From the NCBI GenBank assembly GCA_000181795.3, contig CM012954.1, positions 1,274,774 to 1,338,773 on the forward strand: 64,000 nucleotides of DNA. The letters are read 5' to 3'. Positions 1 through 11,371 of this stretch are shown one piece after another (position 1 is the first letter of the stretch; every line of letters begins with the position of its first letter). Origin of the DNA: Trichinella spiralis (Eukaryota > Nematoda > Enoplea > Trichinellida > Trichinellidae). The notes beneath the pieces are model-generated. The model had not been told where the DNA came from, did not search any database, and saw only the letters and a program-made list of their open reading frames with translations. The position numbers and the translations under genes are program-made.

Positions 1-1424
1 ATTTTTTCCATGGTCAAGCTAGGAACAAGGCTAGCTTTGTTGCCCATGGAAAATGCCATTACATGTAGAATATGAATACAATGAATGACGCAGATAAACA
101 TGCGTAGTTATCAGTTCGTGGTTCAGTTTTCTCTTATTCGGTTGTTGCATTTATATGTTTGCAGAATGTCACGTCGATACTGTTATAAATAAGTACTCGT
201 GAATTTAATATTTGAACCAATGAAATGAAAAAGTATTTTAGGTAATCAAAAGTGAAAGGTTTGAATCAATGAGCAATTAGACAAAGCAAACTAATAAGAC
301 AACGACATGAAGGTCAAATAAAATAGCGCGGTTAACGACCAGTAAGAAAACGAGGTCAAAATTTTACCCGAACTAGACCAACCCCTTATATACGATATGA
401 TTTACAAGTTCAACTACTACAGTTTCTAGTTGATTTAACAAATCTGAAATAGCCGTTGTTATATTGTTGATAAGTGGTATTTTGTGGTATTTTTTTTAAT
501 TATTAAGAGGAATGTAACTTTTCACCTTTTCAAAGTTACGAATTATCAAACTATTGTTTTTCACTGAGCATAAGTCATTCATACTGTACAATTGCAATTT
601 AGCGCAGATTGATGTTTTCTATCGACTGATTGTGATCATAAATGAAATTTAAATATTTTTCAGAAACGTTAAAGTGTGTAATATAATTTTTCAATTGTTG
701 ATTCAAGTAATAAGTTACTGATGAAAATAAAAAAATTTGTTTTTTGTCATTTTCAAAAATTCTCTTTGATCTCGTAAAATGCAACGCCCTTGCCTCGCAG
801 TGCTTAATAATATTACCATTGTATTGAAATAATCCGCATTTGTTGAATATGTGTCACTGATATATGAGAAAGTGCAACCCCATTTGTTAAAAAATGATAA
901 AAATAATAAAAAAAACTGCATAGTTCTCCGTGCTAAAATACCTGCACAGAAAAAGGTTGTCATACTGTAATGAAATTCAGTTTCCCACAATTTCTAGCCT
1001 GTTTACACAAGTTGCAACGAAACAATATAAACAAACGTGTTGACAACAGACGCGACGACGACGAGTTGACGGCTAGAATGATTTTAATACACAATCTGCG
1101 GTCAACCTGCTGCTGTTGCGTACTCAGCGCAGGCAGCAACGAGAAAAACTGACTACCTACCTATCTTCCACATATAAACTGGTCAAGCCGCGTTCGCTAA
1201 CTTCCAGTTTGTCACCGCTTGCTCAGCAATATTTCATGACTGAACAATACACTAAAGTAAAAGAATTTATTATTATTATTATTGTTGTTGTTGTTGCTGT
1301 TATGTTAATTTTCGTTTTTTTTTCTTCTACTCACCTTGTTTGACAATTGACACTGCAAAGTGATATTGGACGATGGGGTAAATTTAAATGTGATGAGCAT
1401 GTTTGACATTTTGTTGCAGCTCCG
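1..1424. other. Upstream flank of EML gene, no gene seen
   Basis: AT-rich sequence without a convincing exon. It holds an imperfect hairpin at 1-54, TACTGTA heptamers at 582 and 963, and a TTA/TTG triplet tract near 1268-1300. An acceptor-like TTGTTGCAG ends at about 1419, just before the EML start codon, so a non-coding first exon probably lies somewhere in this interval. Its donor could not be placed. Confidence 0.5.
2..54. repeat. Imperfect inverted repeat (hairpin)
   Basis: The arms TTTTCCATGG and CCATGGAAAA enclose an inner stem AAGCTAG/CTAGCTT with an 8-nt loop GAACAAGG. No flanking terminal repeats or target-site duplication can be judged because the window starts here. Function unknown. 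Confidence 0.5.
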
Positions 1425-4400
1425 ATGGATAAAGCTAAGGGCAGTGCTGAAAATTTATCGAAATGGTCGAGTGACCTCGCATCTCCGCTTTCTGCATCAA
1501 CCAAATCATTGTATTCTAGTTCGCCCAAGCAGACACCGCCCACAGGCAAGCAAACCGCATACGGCAGGTATATATGTATATGTATACACTTTTGTGGTTG
1601 GGAAAGTGAATACCAACCACCACTGCTCGTCCTTCAGAATCGAATTTTGAAAATTGAATTTTTCTTTGCAAGCACAAAGACAACACTACGCCCACAGGAA
1701 GGTCGCGTTTATTTCACTTACAAACGAACGAGACGTTTCTACGAAATTCCGACCAACTTTGACGAAGAACAATTTTCCAATCAAACCCAAGCTCCAATTG
1801 AAACCGCCAATTTGGAATGGGTATACGCTTATCAATCCAACCAGTGCAAGTAATAAAACGCACATACACAAACAACTAGCGCATTATTCATTGGTTTTGC
1901 ATCACGGTTGGTTGTTTTGTAGAAACAATTTGCACTTCTTACCGACAAATGAACTGCTGTACGCTGTAGATTCGGTAATAATTTTGTACGACTTTGAAAA
2001 GCACACGCAGCGATATTACACAGAACATACGGAGCGTGTAAAATGGTAAATATGAGAACAGACAATTCAGGAGAACAATATTTCATTTGAATATAATCTC
2101 TACGTCCAGCATAGCAGTTCGTCCGGAACATCTTCTGGTGGCAAGCAGTCAGAATAAAAAAACAAATGAGGTTCAATATTACTTTCCATTTTGCATGTGC
2201 AATAATTGTTAATTAACTGAATGCTTTCAGTTTGAATAACAGCTGTGACATTCACCGGATAGGAATTGCTATTTCAAATTATGTCAAATTTCACGTGCAC
2301 TAAAAATAAATAAATAAATAAACATTTATTTTCACCATCTAGTGGAAAAAAGGATAATTTTACAATTGTAAATTTGAAAGTTCATTATACGACGAATACA
2401 ATGTTAATCAAGTTTGAGATTGTTAAAATAATATAATATTCTTTTTCGATTAGAATTGACCAGAAGTTTCTGAGATTATAAGAAAATAATCATCGTTCCA
2501 TATTTAATCAATTTCAATATGCAACTATGCTTAGAAAATAAAAAAAATTATAATATTAAATTATAACAAAAATTAATTTAACATATTACACAGATTCGAA
2601 TATGGGAAGCAATCACCTTGCACACCCGTGCCGTGTTGAACGTGGATTCCATTCATGCAGGCGCTGTTGCATTGCTCGCTCTATCCAAACTTGTATGTTG
2701 TTGTTGTTGTTGTTTTTCGTTGCTTGTAAAAGTGTTGCACAGAGTGAATATATTTTAAAAAACAAACATTCCCCAATAATTGTTCAATGCCAGGATGGAG
2801 GCCAGTATTTGGTGACAGTCGAAGAGCAGCCACACCAACGATTCGCTGTCTGGCAGTGGAAAGAGCGACGTCTGCTGATCGAAAGCCGCCACGACCAAGG
2901 CATCGTCGTCGGATGTGAATTTCACCCTTCCATTGGTAAGCTGTTCTTTTTGCACAGCGACGTCAAGCTTACGTTGGCGACGATCCATGGAGATCGGCTG
3001 CGTGAAATTTATCCCCAAGACGATCATCCAACGACTTGTACGCGGCGGTTCGTTGCCGCCACATTTGCCGACAACGGAGATTTACTTACCGGAGATTTGG
3101 ACAGCGCAATCACCGTTTGGGATGCAAGTAAGAAAATATTCATTCTGTTCTGATTAACAATGCACAAACCGCTTGCTTGCTCGGTTCCATTTCAAAGGAA
3201 ACGGCAGACAAAAGTACAAATTCAAAACGGCTCACAGTGGAGGTGTGACACTGATGCTGGTTAACAAATGTGGAACGCTGTTCACCATTGGAGGTCGAGA
3301 TCACAAGCTGATCGAATGGGCACCCAATTTACAAAAAATCTGCAAAATTGCTCAAGTAAAAATTTACAGTTTCAAAATAATAATCAACAACTAATGTTTA
3401 ATGTTTAACGTTAATGCAATAATGCAATGTGTCAGGTTTACTGTTTGTTCAGATTTCTGATCAACAATGCAAAATTAAGTCGATCACATTTGGCAGTGGA
3501 GAGGAGATTTTTCTTGCCACAGAAGATGGTCGTGTTCTACGAGCAACAACACTAGATGGCAAATTTGAGCAAGCTATTCCGACGGCAGAAAGCACATCGC
3601 CACGGTGTCTCGCGATCCATCCTCTGCTGCTTCGATTCATCTCCTGCAACAGAGACGGCCGCCTGACCATTTGGGATGGCACGTCGAAATCGTTGATCGG
3701 CTATGTTGATTTGAATGTAAATATTATTTCACATTATTCCAATTTAAACTATTTTTTTTTATCGAATCACACTCATACTTCCTCGTACAGAAACACTGCC
3801 AAACTTTGGCTTGGCAAAATTCTGGACAAGCAATAGCGGTCGGCTGCAAGGACGGCAGTTGGCTAATTTTGGACTCATCGTTAGAAAATGTCACAACAAC
3901 GTGCTGCTGTGTGTTGAAAACAAGCATAACTTGTTTAGAGTTTTCCCAATGTTCGTGGAAGGATTATATTTTTGCAAGCAATCTTTTTTATTTTTTTTTC
4001 TTTTGCTCAAAGAAAGCGAATATTTTCAGCGGACAATAAGCTTGCAGTAGGCGACGCCAATGGAACGTTGTACATTTATCGACTTCAATCTGGCCACACT
4101 GATTATGCACTGCTTGGAAAAACTAAAGTCAGTTTTATCTCTGCTCAACACATTTTTACACCTCTTTGCATTTCGTTTAGCCACTGAAATGCCCCATTCA
4201 ATACATCGATTGGTCCGATAATGAACAATTTTTACGTACTCAAACTGAAAATGCAGAAATTTTTTTCTGTATTCTTCTAATTTTCCATATTATTAGCTTG
4301 TAAAATATTTATCAAACAATTTTTCAGACAATGCATCAAACGGCCTTGAAGAAATCACTACTCAAACAATGCTACACAATGCTGTTTGGAAGACAGAAAA

Positions 4401-5042
4401 CTGTTTTGCAAATTTGAATACCTTGGGTAAGATTTTTTTGAAATGGAAACTGTTTTCACCGAAAGAAAAGAAAAGAAAAGAAATTTATCGCTGTTGTACA
4501 TATTAAGGGGTGATGAGCAATCTACCCGAGAGCAATAACAAAACACTGATGACAATATCGCACAAAAAGAAACTGCTTGCAATTATTGATGAATCATCAA
4601 TTTTGAAGCTTTTCAACTACCCTTGTATTAGTGAAAACGTAAGTATTTTTTAAAACAATTTTTAAAAAGTAACGTAATATCTATCACTGTACAAGTAAAA
4701 CCGAAGAATGCATTGAAGCAAAAATTGAAATTCTACTTGAAAATCAATTACTGTCGCATTATCTTCAATAATCATATGAGAATACTGTACTTATTCAAGA
4801 ATTTATTTGTAATACGATAACATGTAACTTCATTAGTGTAATAATTAAAAAAAACAGGAATGCCAACTTATTGTTACAACCTGCCTGCGAATCGTATAAA
4901 ACAATCTCTGATTGAAACATTTCAGGCATTATTCACAACTACTCCCGTTAGAATGCTCAATGCAGAAACATTACTATTTACGAACGACGATTCGAGAATT
5001 ATCACCACTGGATGTAATATTTTCCAATGGAGTGTTGAGTGA
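1425..5042 (+). CDS. EML: EML-family HELP/WD40 microtubule-associated protein
   Basis: Echinoderm microtubule-associated-protein-like family, whose members bind microtubules and tubulin through a HELP motif plus two tandem beta-propellers. Fourteen exons join in frame: 1425-1567, 1673-1849, 1923-2045, 2110-2170, 2594-2692, 2794-3127, 3198-3355, 3453-3716, 3791-3950, 4030-4127, 4181-4268, 4328-4426, 4508-4638, 4926-5042, giving about 683 aa. The HELP region carries LEWVYAYQSNQC, then YDFEKHTQRYYTEHTERVKC. WD-type blades follow (GDLLTGDLDSAITVWDA, IGGRDHKLIEWAP, DGRLTIWD), ending in RIITTGCNIFQW, the position of the family's C-terminal MQW. The N-terminus is short and Ser-rich with no coiled coil, unlike trimerising EML1-4, so it resembles short EML or nematode ELP-1 forms. 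The start follows an acceptor-like CAG, so more 5' sequence is possible. The gene converges on PAAF1. Confidence 0.9.
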
Positions 5043-5654
5043 TTGCCCAATTTATATGCTAACATTAAAGCTACTAAATAATATGATCCTTTTGATTTCC
5101 TTTCTCCTACAAACATCTTTAATATTTATCCTACAAACATTTAAAATCACTGCACTAGATTGTTTCACATAAAAAAATAATCTAATAATAAGTAAAAATG
5201 CTTATTATTAAACTGAATGTCGATTATGGAAAAAACGACATTCATTTCTCATAAAATAAAACTAAAACCGATCACTCACTAATAATATATAATAACAAGC
5301 ATTTCAAGGTGGAAAAAATTTTCTTCCATTTAAATACAACAAAAAATTACACTACAGAGAAAACAGAAAAATAATATTTTAAAAATACCTTGAACAAACG
5401 TAACATTATTCATAACTGGCATATAGCAAGCAACAAGCAACTGCGAATACTGCAAAATAGATAAAAAGAACAGCTACGGGTAAAAATTAATAATCAATTT
5501 TTAACGAATCAAATTTGATAAGCACAAATAAAATAAATGTACTTACTTTATTTGGAAGAATTCTTTGCTCAAAATGCAGAGGGAATAATAAACATAATAA
5601 CAGGCGAAATAACAAACAGGCCCGTGAACTTTGACACGCAACAAATAAAAATAT
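5043..5654. other. Convergent 3' intergenic, EML/PAAF1
   Basis: AT-rich 612 bp between two stop codons. It contains candidate poly(A) signals for both genes: AATAAA near 5253 on + for EML, and TTTATT near 5549, which reads AATAAA on the minus strand, for PAAF1. No coding potential seen. Confidence 0.6.
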
Positions 5655-6836
5655 TCATACAAATTGGGTGGTGAAATTTTCAAAATAATTACCAAATTCA
5701 TACATTCGAATAATTCCATCACGGGCAGAGGTAAAGACGATATTATCTACAACACGAACTGAATAGACAGGCTCGTGATCAGGGCCAAGCAACTGTATGT
5801 CCGGTAGGGAGCCGACATGTTCGCCTACATAATGCACCTGACCGTTCGATAACGCGGCAAAAAATCCAGCACCCCATTTTTTCAAACTGTTCACTTCGCC
5901 AGTATAGCCACATTGCCAAAGTGGCGTATCAGTTTTGCCCAAATCGAACAACCGTATTTGATCCTCGCAAGAAACGAGCACTTTTCGATCGTCCAAAAAT
6001 TCACACACCCCAACTGAATACGGCAAACGCATCTCGGCTATCTTAGAAGTCGACTGCAAATCATAGCAGTCGAACTTGCCGTTGCTATGGCCGACAGCGA
6101 AGATTTTCCCATTCATCGGATCATTCTCTCGGCCCAAGTGACTGTAGTAAACAGCTTCCATTGTCGTAACAGGAGAATCATCCTTACAAATCTCTTGAAT
6201 GCAAACGTTTTGGCCCACATCCCAAAGACGACAAGTGCCATCTTTGCTACCAGAAAGAACTTGTTTACCAACTCCGACAAAACCGACACCAGTGATGCTG
6301 CCTCGGTGGCCGACAAACGAGCGCACGCATTCGCCCAATTCCACAGACCAAATTTTGCAGCTCATATCCAAACCGCCTGACAAAATCACCAGGCCAGAAG
6401 GGAAAAAACGAGCACATGTCAACTCCAAACAATGACCCTCGAACCTGCGACGTACCATACCGCCAGTCGTTTCCCAAACATAAAGCACTCCATCACGATC
6501 TGTTGACAATCCCAAACCACCATCAGTGACGTCCAACACGTTTGAATAAAGCTGCTTAGAAGGATGGAACTGTTTTTGTGAAGAGTAGCAGATGCAAGAA
6601 AAATTTTCTGGAACGTAAGTAACTTTGAGAACGTCCGGTTCGACGAGGCACGCTTGCAAACGTTCATCGCTGGTTGGAAACGATTTATCTTCTTGCAATG
6701 CATGACAATAAACATACGCATAAAGTGTTGGCATATCTTTTACTTTTAAATTAACCCAAAATTTTTCTTCTTTATGAGCTGTAGCTTCTAACCAATCATG
6801 TTGAATTTGAAAACTGCACCTATCGGCAGCCGACAT
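5655..6836 (-). CDS. PAAF1: Proteasomal ATPase-associated factor 1 (WD40)
   Basis: Homologue of PAAF1/Rpn14, a WD40 chaperone that binds Rpt ATPases and regulates assembly of the 19S proteasome base. The single open frame of 393 aa is practically the length I recall for human PAAF1. Family landmarks are in order: an N-terminal QHDWLEA segment, GGLGLSTDRDGVLYVWET, RFFPSGLVILSGGLDMSCKIWS, GHRGSITGVGF, LSGSKDGTCRLWDVG, and a C-terminal GPDHEPVYSVR followed by TSARDGIIRMYEF. The ATG at 6836 starts MSAADRCSF; an upstream in-frame TTG is not a credible start. No intron interrupts the 1.18 kb, unlike every WD40 or enzyme gene nearby. A GGTAAT near the end could be a donor for a tiny last exon, so the final 10 or so residues are less certain. 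Divergent from CNPPD1. Confidence 0.93.
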   Translation of the reverse strand: MSAADRCSFQIQHDWLEATAHKEEKFWVNLKVKDMPTLYAYVYCHALQEDKSFPTSDERLQACLVEPDVLKVTYVPENFSCICYSSQKQFHPSKQLYSNVLDVTDGGLGLSTDRDGVLYVWETTGGMVRRRFEGHCLELTCARFFPSGLVILSGGLDMSCKIWSVELGECVRSFVGHRGSITGVGFVGVGKQVLSGSKDGTCRLWDVGQNVCIQEICKDDSPVTTMEAVYYSHLGRENDPMNGKIFAVGHSNGKFDCYDLQSTSKIAEMRLPYSVGVCEFLDDRKVLVSCEDQIRLFDLGKTDTPLWQCGYTGEVNSLKKWGAGFFAALSNGQVHYVGEHVGSLPDIQLLGPDHEPVYSVRVVDNIVFTSARDGIIRMYEFGNYFENFTTQFV

Positions 6837-7393
6837 TTTCAACAAGTATGTGGTATACTGTAACAAAAAGTTAGCAGGTGCAATTTATAATGCAAGATTT
6901 CAATACCGTACAGAAGGTTAAAACATTGAATAAAAAGAAACAGAAAACAACAAAAATAATAATCAATAAACGAACAATATGATATATAACAACGATATGT
7001 AAATGATATGATAAATAATATGATATATTGAATAGACTTTTCATGAAATAGAAGTTCTCTTAATTTCATGGATCTATTAATCACGCCAGAGTATACTTCT
7101 TGCAGATTTACTATAAAAAATATTTAATCATGTAAATGATTTACATTATTATTATTATTATTATTATTAATTACTTTAATATTTGAACAAAACCTTAATA
7201 ATCATTAAAATCAACAAAAAATAAAAAATTAAATAATTCTTGAAATGAGAATGAATTATTTTATTTGCAAATAGAGAATAGAAAACTTTAAAGTAATGTT
7301 TTTCAAATAGTTGAACGTAAACTTATAATTTGTACCTCCGCATCTTATTGTTCAATATGATTCTGTAAAGTGGAGCATTGTTGTAATTGAAGA
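6837..7393. promoter_or_regulatory. Divergent promoter interval PAAF1/CNPPD1
   Basis: 557 bp between two divergent start codons. It includes TACTGTA at 6856-6862, only about 20 bp upstream of the PAAF1 ATG, and an (ATT)n tract at about 7144-7170. It presumably carries both promoters and 5' untranslated sequence. No TATA assignment is possible in such AT-rich DNA. Confidence 0.5.
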
Positions 7394-8775
7394 ATGTCGT
7401 TTCGATACAAACAACTTCGACAACGCTTTCAGCGAACGTTGTATTACACGAAAAATCAGAAAATTGACCAGCTTTCGTATCCTTTGACAAGTACGTCAGT
7501 ATTATTAAATCTTTGTAGTTTTTGAATCGACGCAAAAACCAAGCACCTTGCTCTTGCTAAAACTAGGTTCAGATTCTTGACCAAAATTGTATTATTATTA
7601 TTTATTTATTAATTTATAATGATGATGGGTTATTGTTATTTTCAGAATTAGCTGTTGAATATTTCGATGTTACATCGCCGTTTGATCGTCTTGACGAACA
7701 ATTCGCTTGCGATGTGTCGATTGAAGGCGCTGTTTCGCCTTGCGTTTTCGTGGTAGCGTTGGTTTACTTGGAACGACTGCGTCAGGAGAACAAGGATTTT
7801 TTCCAAAGCACTTGTCCAGATGACCTGTATGCTGTGGCAGTGGTAATCAAAATAACAGCATTTCATATAACGTTGTCTCATTTGTTTTCTTAATTGCAAC
7901 CAGTTTTCAGTTTCAAGCAACAAACAGTTGCTTGCGTTGATGATGCCCACGCGCTGTTGCGCTTGTTTGCCCATTTTGAGTTGAATAGATAGAAGAAGAA
8001 AATTTTGATATTTCTAAATAAACATTCTGCTTTTTCTCTTTTTTCAGCTTTGCGCAACTAAATTTCTAATCGACGACGGACTGAAGCACAGCTTGTGCAA
8101 TCGTGAATGGGCCACTTCGTGTTCAAAACCGTTAAGTCAAATAAACCGTTTGGAAATCGACTTTCTACAAAAGTTGGTAATGAAAATAATCTCCACGTTA
8201 GCATTTTGTTATTTTTCTTTTCGTTTTCAAGAGTTGGAGTATGATGGTGCATAGTGAGGAGTTTTTTGTCATGCTCGGCGTGTTGGAAAAAAAATTAGCT
8301 ATGGAACAGAGTAGAATCAGAGGATACTGTACGTATGCTGAACTCGAAGTGCTGACTGATCATTATAATTTGGAATTTTTGATCGAAAACTTGCTGAAGC
8401 CTGTTCTAGTTGTATGTAGAATATATTTTTTTAAGTGATACATAAATATATCCCAACTCCGTCTTTTAGACTGTAGCCTTCCTGACAGCCGCGTATGCTT
8501 TGGCTTGCTTCAGTTTGCTCAGCGTTCCGGACAGTGGTCAGTTGATTTCTGTCGACATGAACAAAACAGCAACGTACACAATACCGAATGTCACCGGTGA
8601 CGGTATGTATGATGGCGATGTTAATTTATGGCCTCTGTTCAGAGGTAAAACGGTAGTGCCGCCCAGTGCTATTGGCTTTGAGAAGCCGATTTGTAAAGAC
8701 ACGCTTTGGTTAAGCTACGGTCGAACCAGAAACAACAACGCACCCACTGTATTAGCGGTGAAAGTTGTATGGTGA
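7394..8775 (+). CDS. CNPPD1: CNPPD1-like cyclin-domain membrane protein
   Basis: Homologue of CNPPD1 (cyclin Pas1/PHO80 domain-containing 1), a poorly characterised cyclin-fold protein with a hydrophobic segment. Five in-frame exons (7394-7490, 7646-7842, 8048-8176, 8232-8411, 8470-8775) encode 302 aa. Diagnostic stretches are SPCVFVVALVYLERLRQENKD, ATKFLIDDG, the CNREWA motif matching the vertebrate NDEWG position, EEFFVMLGVLE, and RIRGYCTYAELEVL. A hydrophobic run TVAFLTAAYALACFSLLSV after about residue 200 matches the family's transmembrane segment. The C-terminal 80 residues are not conserved. AATAAA at 8807-8812 lies about 30 nt after the stop. The gene converges on NOVA, leaving only 161 bp between stops. 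Cyclin partner and function are unknown. Confidence 0.87.
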
Positions 8776-8806
8776 TATTTTTGGTTTTGTTTCTTCTGAT
8801 ACAAGA

Positions 8807-8812
8807 AATAAA
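8807..8812 (+). terminator. Poly(A) signal of CNPPD1
   Basis: Canonical AATAAA 32 nt downstream of the TGA. Given the 161-bp gap to the opposing NOVA stop codon, the two 3' UTRs must be very short or overlap. Confidence 0.6.
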
Positions 8813-8936
8813 GAAAAACGGAACCCAAAACTGAATTTGTGTATTATATACGATGAAAAAAAACTGCAATCCATTATAATGAAAAATAAACAAATAAACA
8901 AGCGTAAAAAATGTGAAATTAAACTTTGTTTCTCAC

Positions 8937-10706
8937 CTAAAATCGAAAAGATGCTGGTTGTTGTTGTTGTTGGCGGTTCTTACGGCGAGACAGTTCGGCG
9001 GCAACTGTGGCGCAGACCAGTGCCCGAGCCTGTAAGATGGACGTCTGCTGACCAGTAATAATGATCAACCGCTTTGCGGACTGCGCGTTTTGGACTGTCC
9101 CTCGGCGGGACACTTCCACTTTGGCACCACTACGACGTTGAATGTCCAGCAATGTGAAGCCGTTCTTTCCAAGCACAGCGCCCACGATCCATTCAACTAC
9201 CTCTAGTTCAACCCGATCGATCCCTTCCAACTGTACGCGAAGTACATTGTCCGGCAAATGCTGCTGCCGCTGTAGCAGTAGTAGCTGTTGTTCTTGGTCT
9301 TGTTGCTGTTGCTGCTGCTGCTGCTGCGAATGATAATGATGTCGATTCATAAATGTTTCATTGTCAAAAGTTGAATTCTTGCGGCCAGCTTGGACAACGG
9401 TCAGAGCTAACGGTTCCGAATAAGCACAAGGTACGAGTGAAGGCAAATTCACGTTGCGGCAACTGCCGTAGTGGGACGTACAATAGCCGAGTGGAGTGGG
9501 TGTCGTCGCCCATTCCACTTGGCTACTATATGCTGCCATTACGTCAGCGTAAATTTTTTCCAAATCCAGACCACAACCTATCAGCTCGTACTTGAGCATC
9601 ACGTTAACTGCCTGTACAACGTCGACCACCGCCGGCTGACTGTAGCCGCGCCTGACCAATTCGGCCCGGACCCGTTCAGTGACCATCGCCGCTACCAAGT
9701 CCAAGCCGGCTACTGAAGACGGTGCCGGCGCCGGTGCCTGAGGCTGCCCGTAGCTAATTCGACCGTTATTGGTGGAGTTGGGATCGGCGGCGACTTTGTT
9801 TAAAACGACCCGCAGTGCGGCCAAGGTGATTGCTTCGTCGGCACCAAGAATAGTAACCACGCGCTCGGCGACGCTCTGCGTCCTAGAGGAGACCTTCACT
9901 TGGGCGTGGGTTTCTTCTTTGATGACACGTATCTCTTCACCGGCCTTGCCAATAATCACACCCGCGCTGCTGTTGGCAATCACCAACTTTACCTACATTA
10001 CATACATTTATTTATTTATTTATTTATTTTTGAAAAATAAATCAAAAAACATAAACAACAATTGAATAACAAACTTGACTAGAACGATTGGCATGCTTGA
10101 AGTCAAATTCGTCTGGCTTCGTGTTGAAAGCTTGCTGTTCTTGGATTTTTGTCATCGTAAACTGTATAACTTCGACTACCGACGACAAGGGACCAGCAAT
10201 TAATAATACACGTTCTGTAGTTCCTTTTTCCAAAAGCATGCAAAGCAAGTTCGATATAATGAATTTTGCATAATAAAAAAACAAGCAAAAAATAAACCTG
10301 GAAACAATTCCGACGGCTTGGACATCTTCAACTGATGCAACAACGATTTGCGCTTCAAGCTAGCAATGTGCGAACCATTTCTACCAATCACCGCTCCCGA
10401 GGCTGTCCGTGGTATGAGAACTTTTATCATCACCTGCTGCTCTGAACATTTTTCAGCTTTTCTCGTTTCTTCACAACAGCCTTCTTTGTATTGGTTTAAA
10501 CAAACAAATAAATAAAAACAAACAAATCAACTAGCTAAAAAACATTATTATAAACAACGAATACCGTCGCCGTGGTTGGGGACCGTGCTGTTCTGTGCTT
10601 GCACCGGCGCAGTTAGCGAGCTGGAATTCACGTTCTGCTCTCGCTGTACTCTGGTATCGCATTCGACGTCGTCGATTATTTTTTGCACGCCGAGATTCTC
10701 CGCCAT
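8937..10706 (-). CDS. NOVA: NOVA/Pasilla-like RNA-binding protein, three KH domains
   Basis: Neuronal splicing-regulator family that binds YCAY RNA elements through KH domains. Four exons (10706-10565, 10441-10298, 10223-10075, 9992-8937) give 496 aa in one frame. KH1 starts VMIKVLIPRTASGAVIGRNG and ends TTERVLLIAG. KH2 is VKLVIANSSAGVIIGKAGEE. KH3 is VELEVVEWIVGAVLGKNGFT. The GXXG loops are GRNG, GKAG and GKNG. The KH2-KH3 linker is about 200 residues, Ala/Pro-rich, with a poly-Gln run encoded by (CTG)n at 9301-9328, and KH3 sits at the extreme C-terminus as in vertebrate NOVA. The start MAENLGVQK lies in its own exon. The KH1 tail after the GXXG loop departs from vertebrate sequence. hnRNP K/PCBP families are the alternative, but the C-terminal KH3 layout favours NOVA. 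Confidence 0.88.
9298..9330 (-). repeat. CAG/CTG triplet tract coding poly-Gln
   Basis: Near-perfect CTG units on + (CAG on the coding strand) inside the NOVA KH2-KH3 linker encode about ten consecutive Gln. It is flanked by more CAA/CAG-rich codons coding QDQEQQ. Likely length-polymorphic. Confidence 0.8.
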
Positions 10707-11371
10707 TACGAAATTATTAGCTAATCATTATTTCACTGCAATTTTAATTCAATAAAAAATGCACAGAAAATTTCACCATTGCATTGTTGAAAAGATAACA
10801 AATAATGCATAACAAAAATTGCACCGATGAACTTACAAGCAGGATGAAATATTTATACAATACAGTAAGAAAAGAAACGTTTGAAACACAATGCAGGTTT
10901 GACTGATATTAATTTTTACGCTGCACTTCCTGCAATACATTATTCAACTGTAACAACGAATACAAATAGTCAGCAAGCGAGTGTGCATTTATTGAAACTT
11001 ATTATCAATAAAATCTTATTGAAAATAATTTTTCTTTAAAAATTGTTTTGAAATAATTTTTACAATAGCATGGAATAATTTAACTATAATTTATTTTTCA
11101 ATTTTTTTTTTACAAAAACATTATTTTTCCACCTCTTAAAATGCTAATTGGAAACATTTATTTTTGAAACACTTATGTGCCATTAATTACGGTAAAATAC
11201 TTGTCATACGTTAAAATATATAGTTTCTCATTTTCCTCATAGTTGGTTATCATATTAATTGTGTATTTTTATTTTCAGGTAAAAATAGCATTTCAGACCT
11301 TGAATTGGGGTCATTTATTTTGTAATTATTCTTTCCCTCTATGAAAACAAACTAGAGTTGAATGTTGCTTC
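10707..11371. promoter_or_regulatory. Divergent promoter interval NOVA/TMEM242
   Basis: 665 bp of very AT-rich sequence between divergent starts, with TACAGTA at 10861-10867. Several ATTTTCAG-type acceptor-like strings suggest a 5' UTR intron for TMEM242 ending near 11279. No other gene seen. Confidence 0.45.

Noticed and set aside
7906-7980. Extra CNPPD1 exon after an acceptor-like TTTTCAG
   Set aside because: Skipping it joins AVAV to LCATKFLIDDG exactly as in the family; including it adds unrelated sequence.
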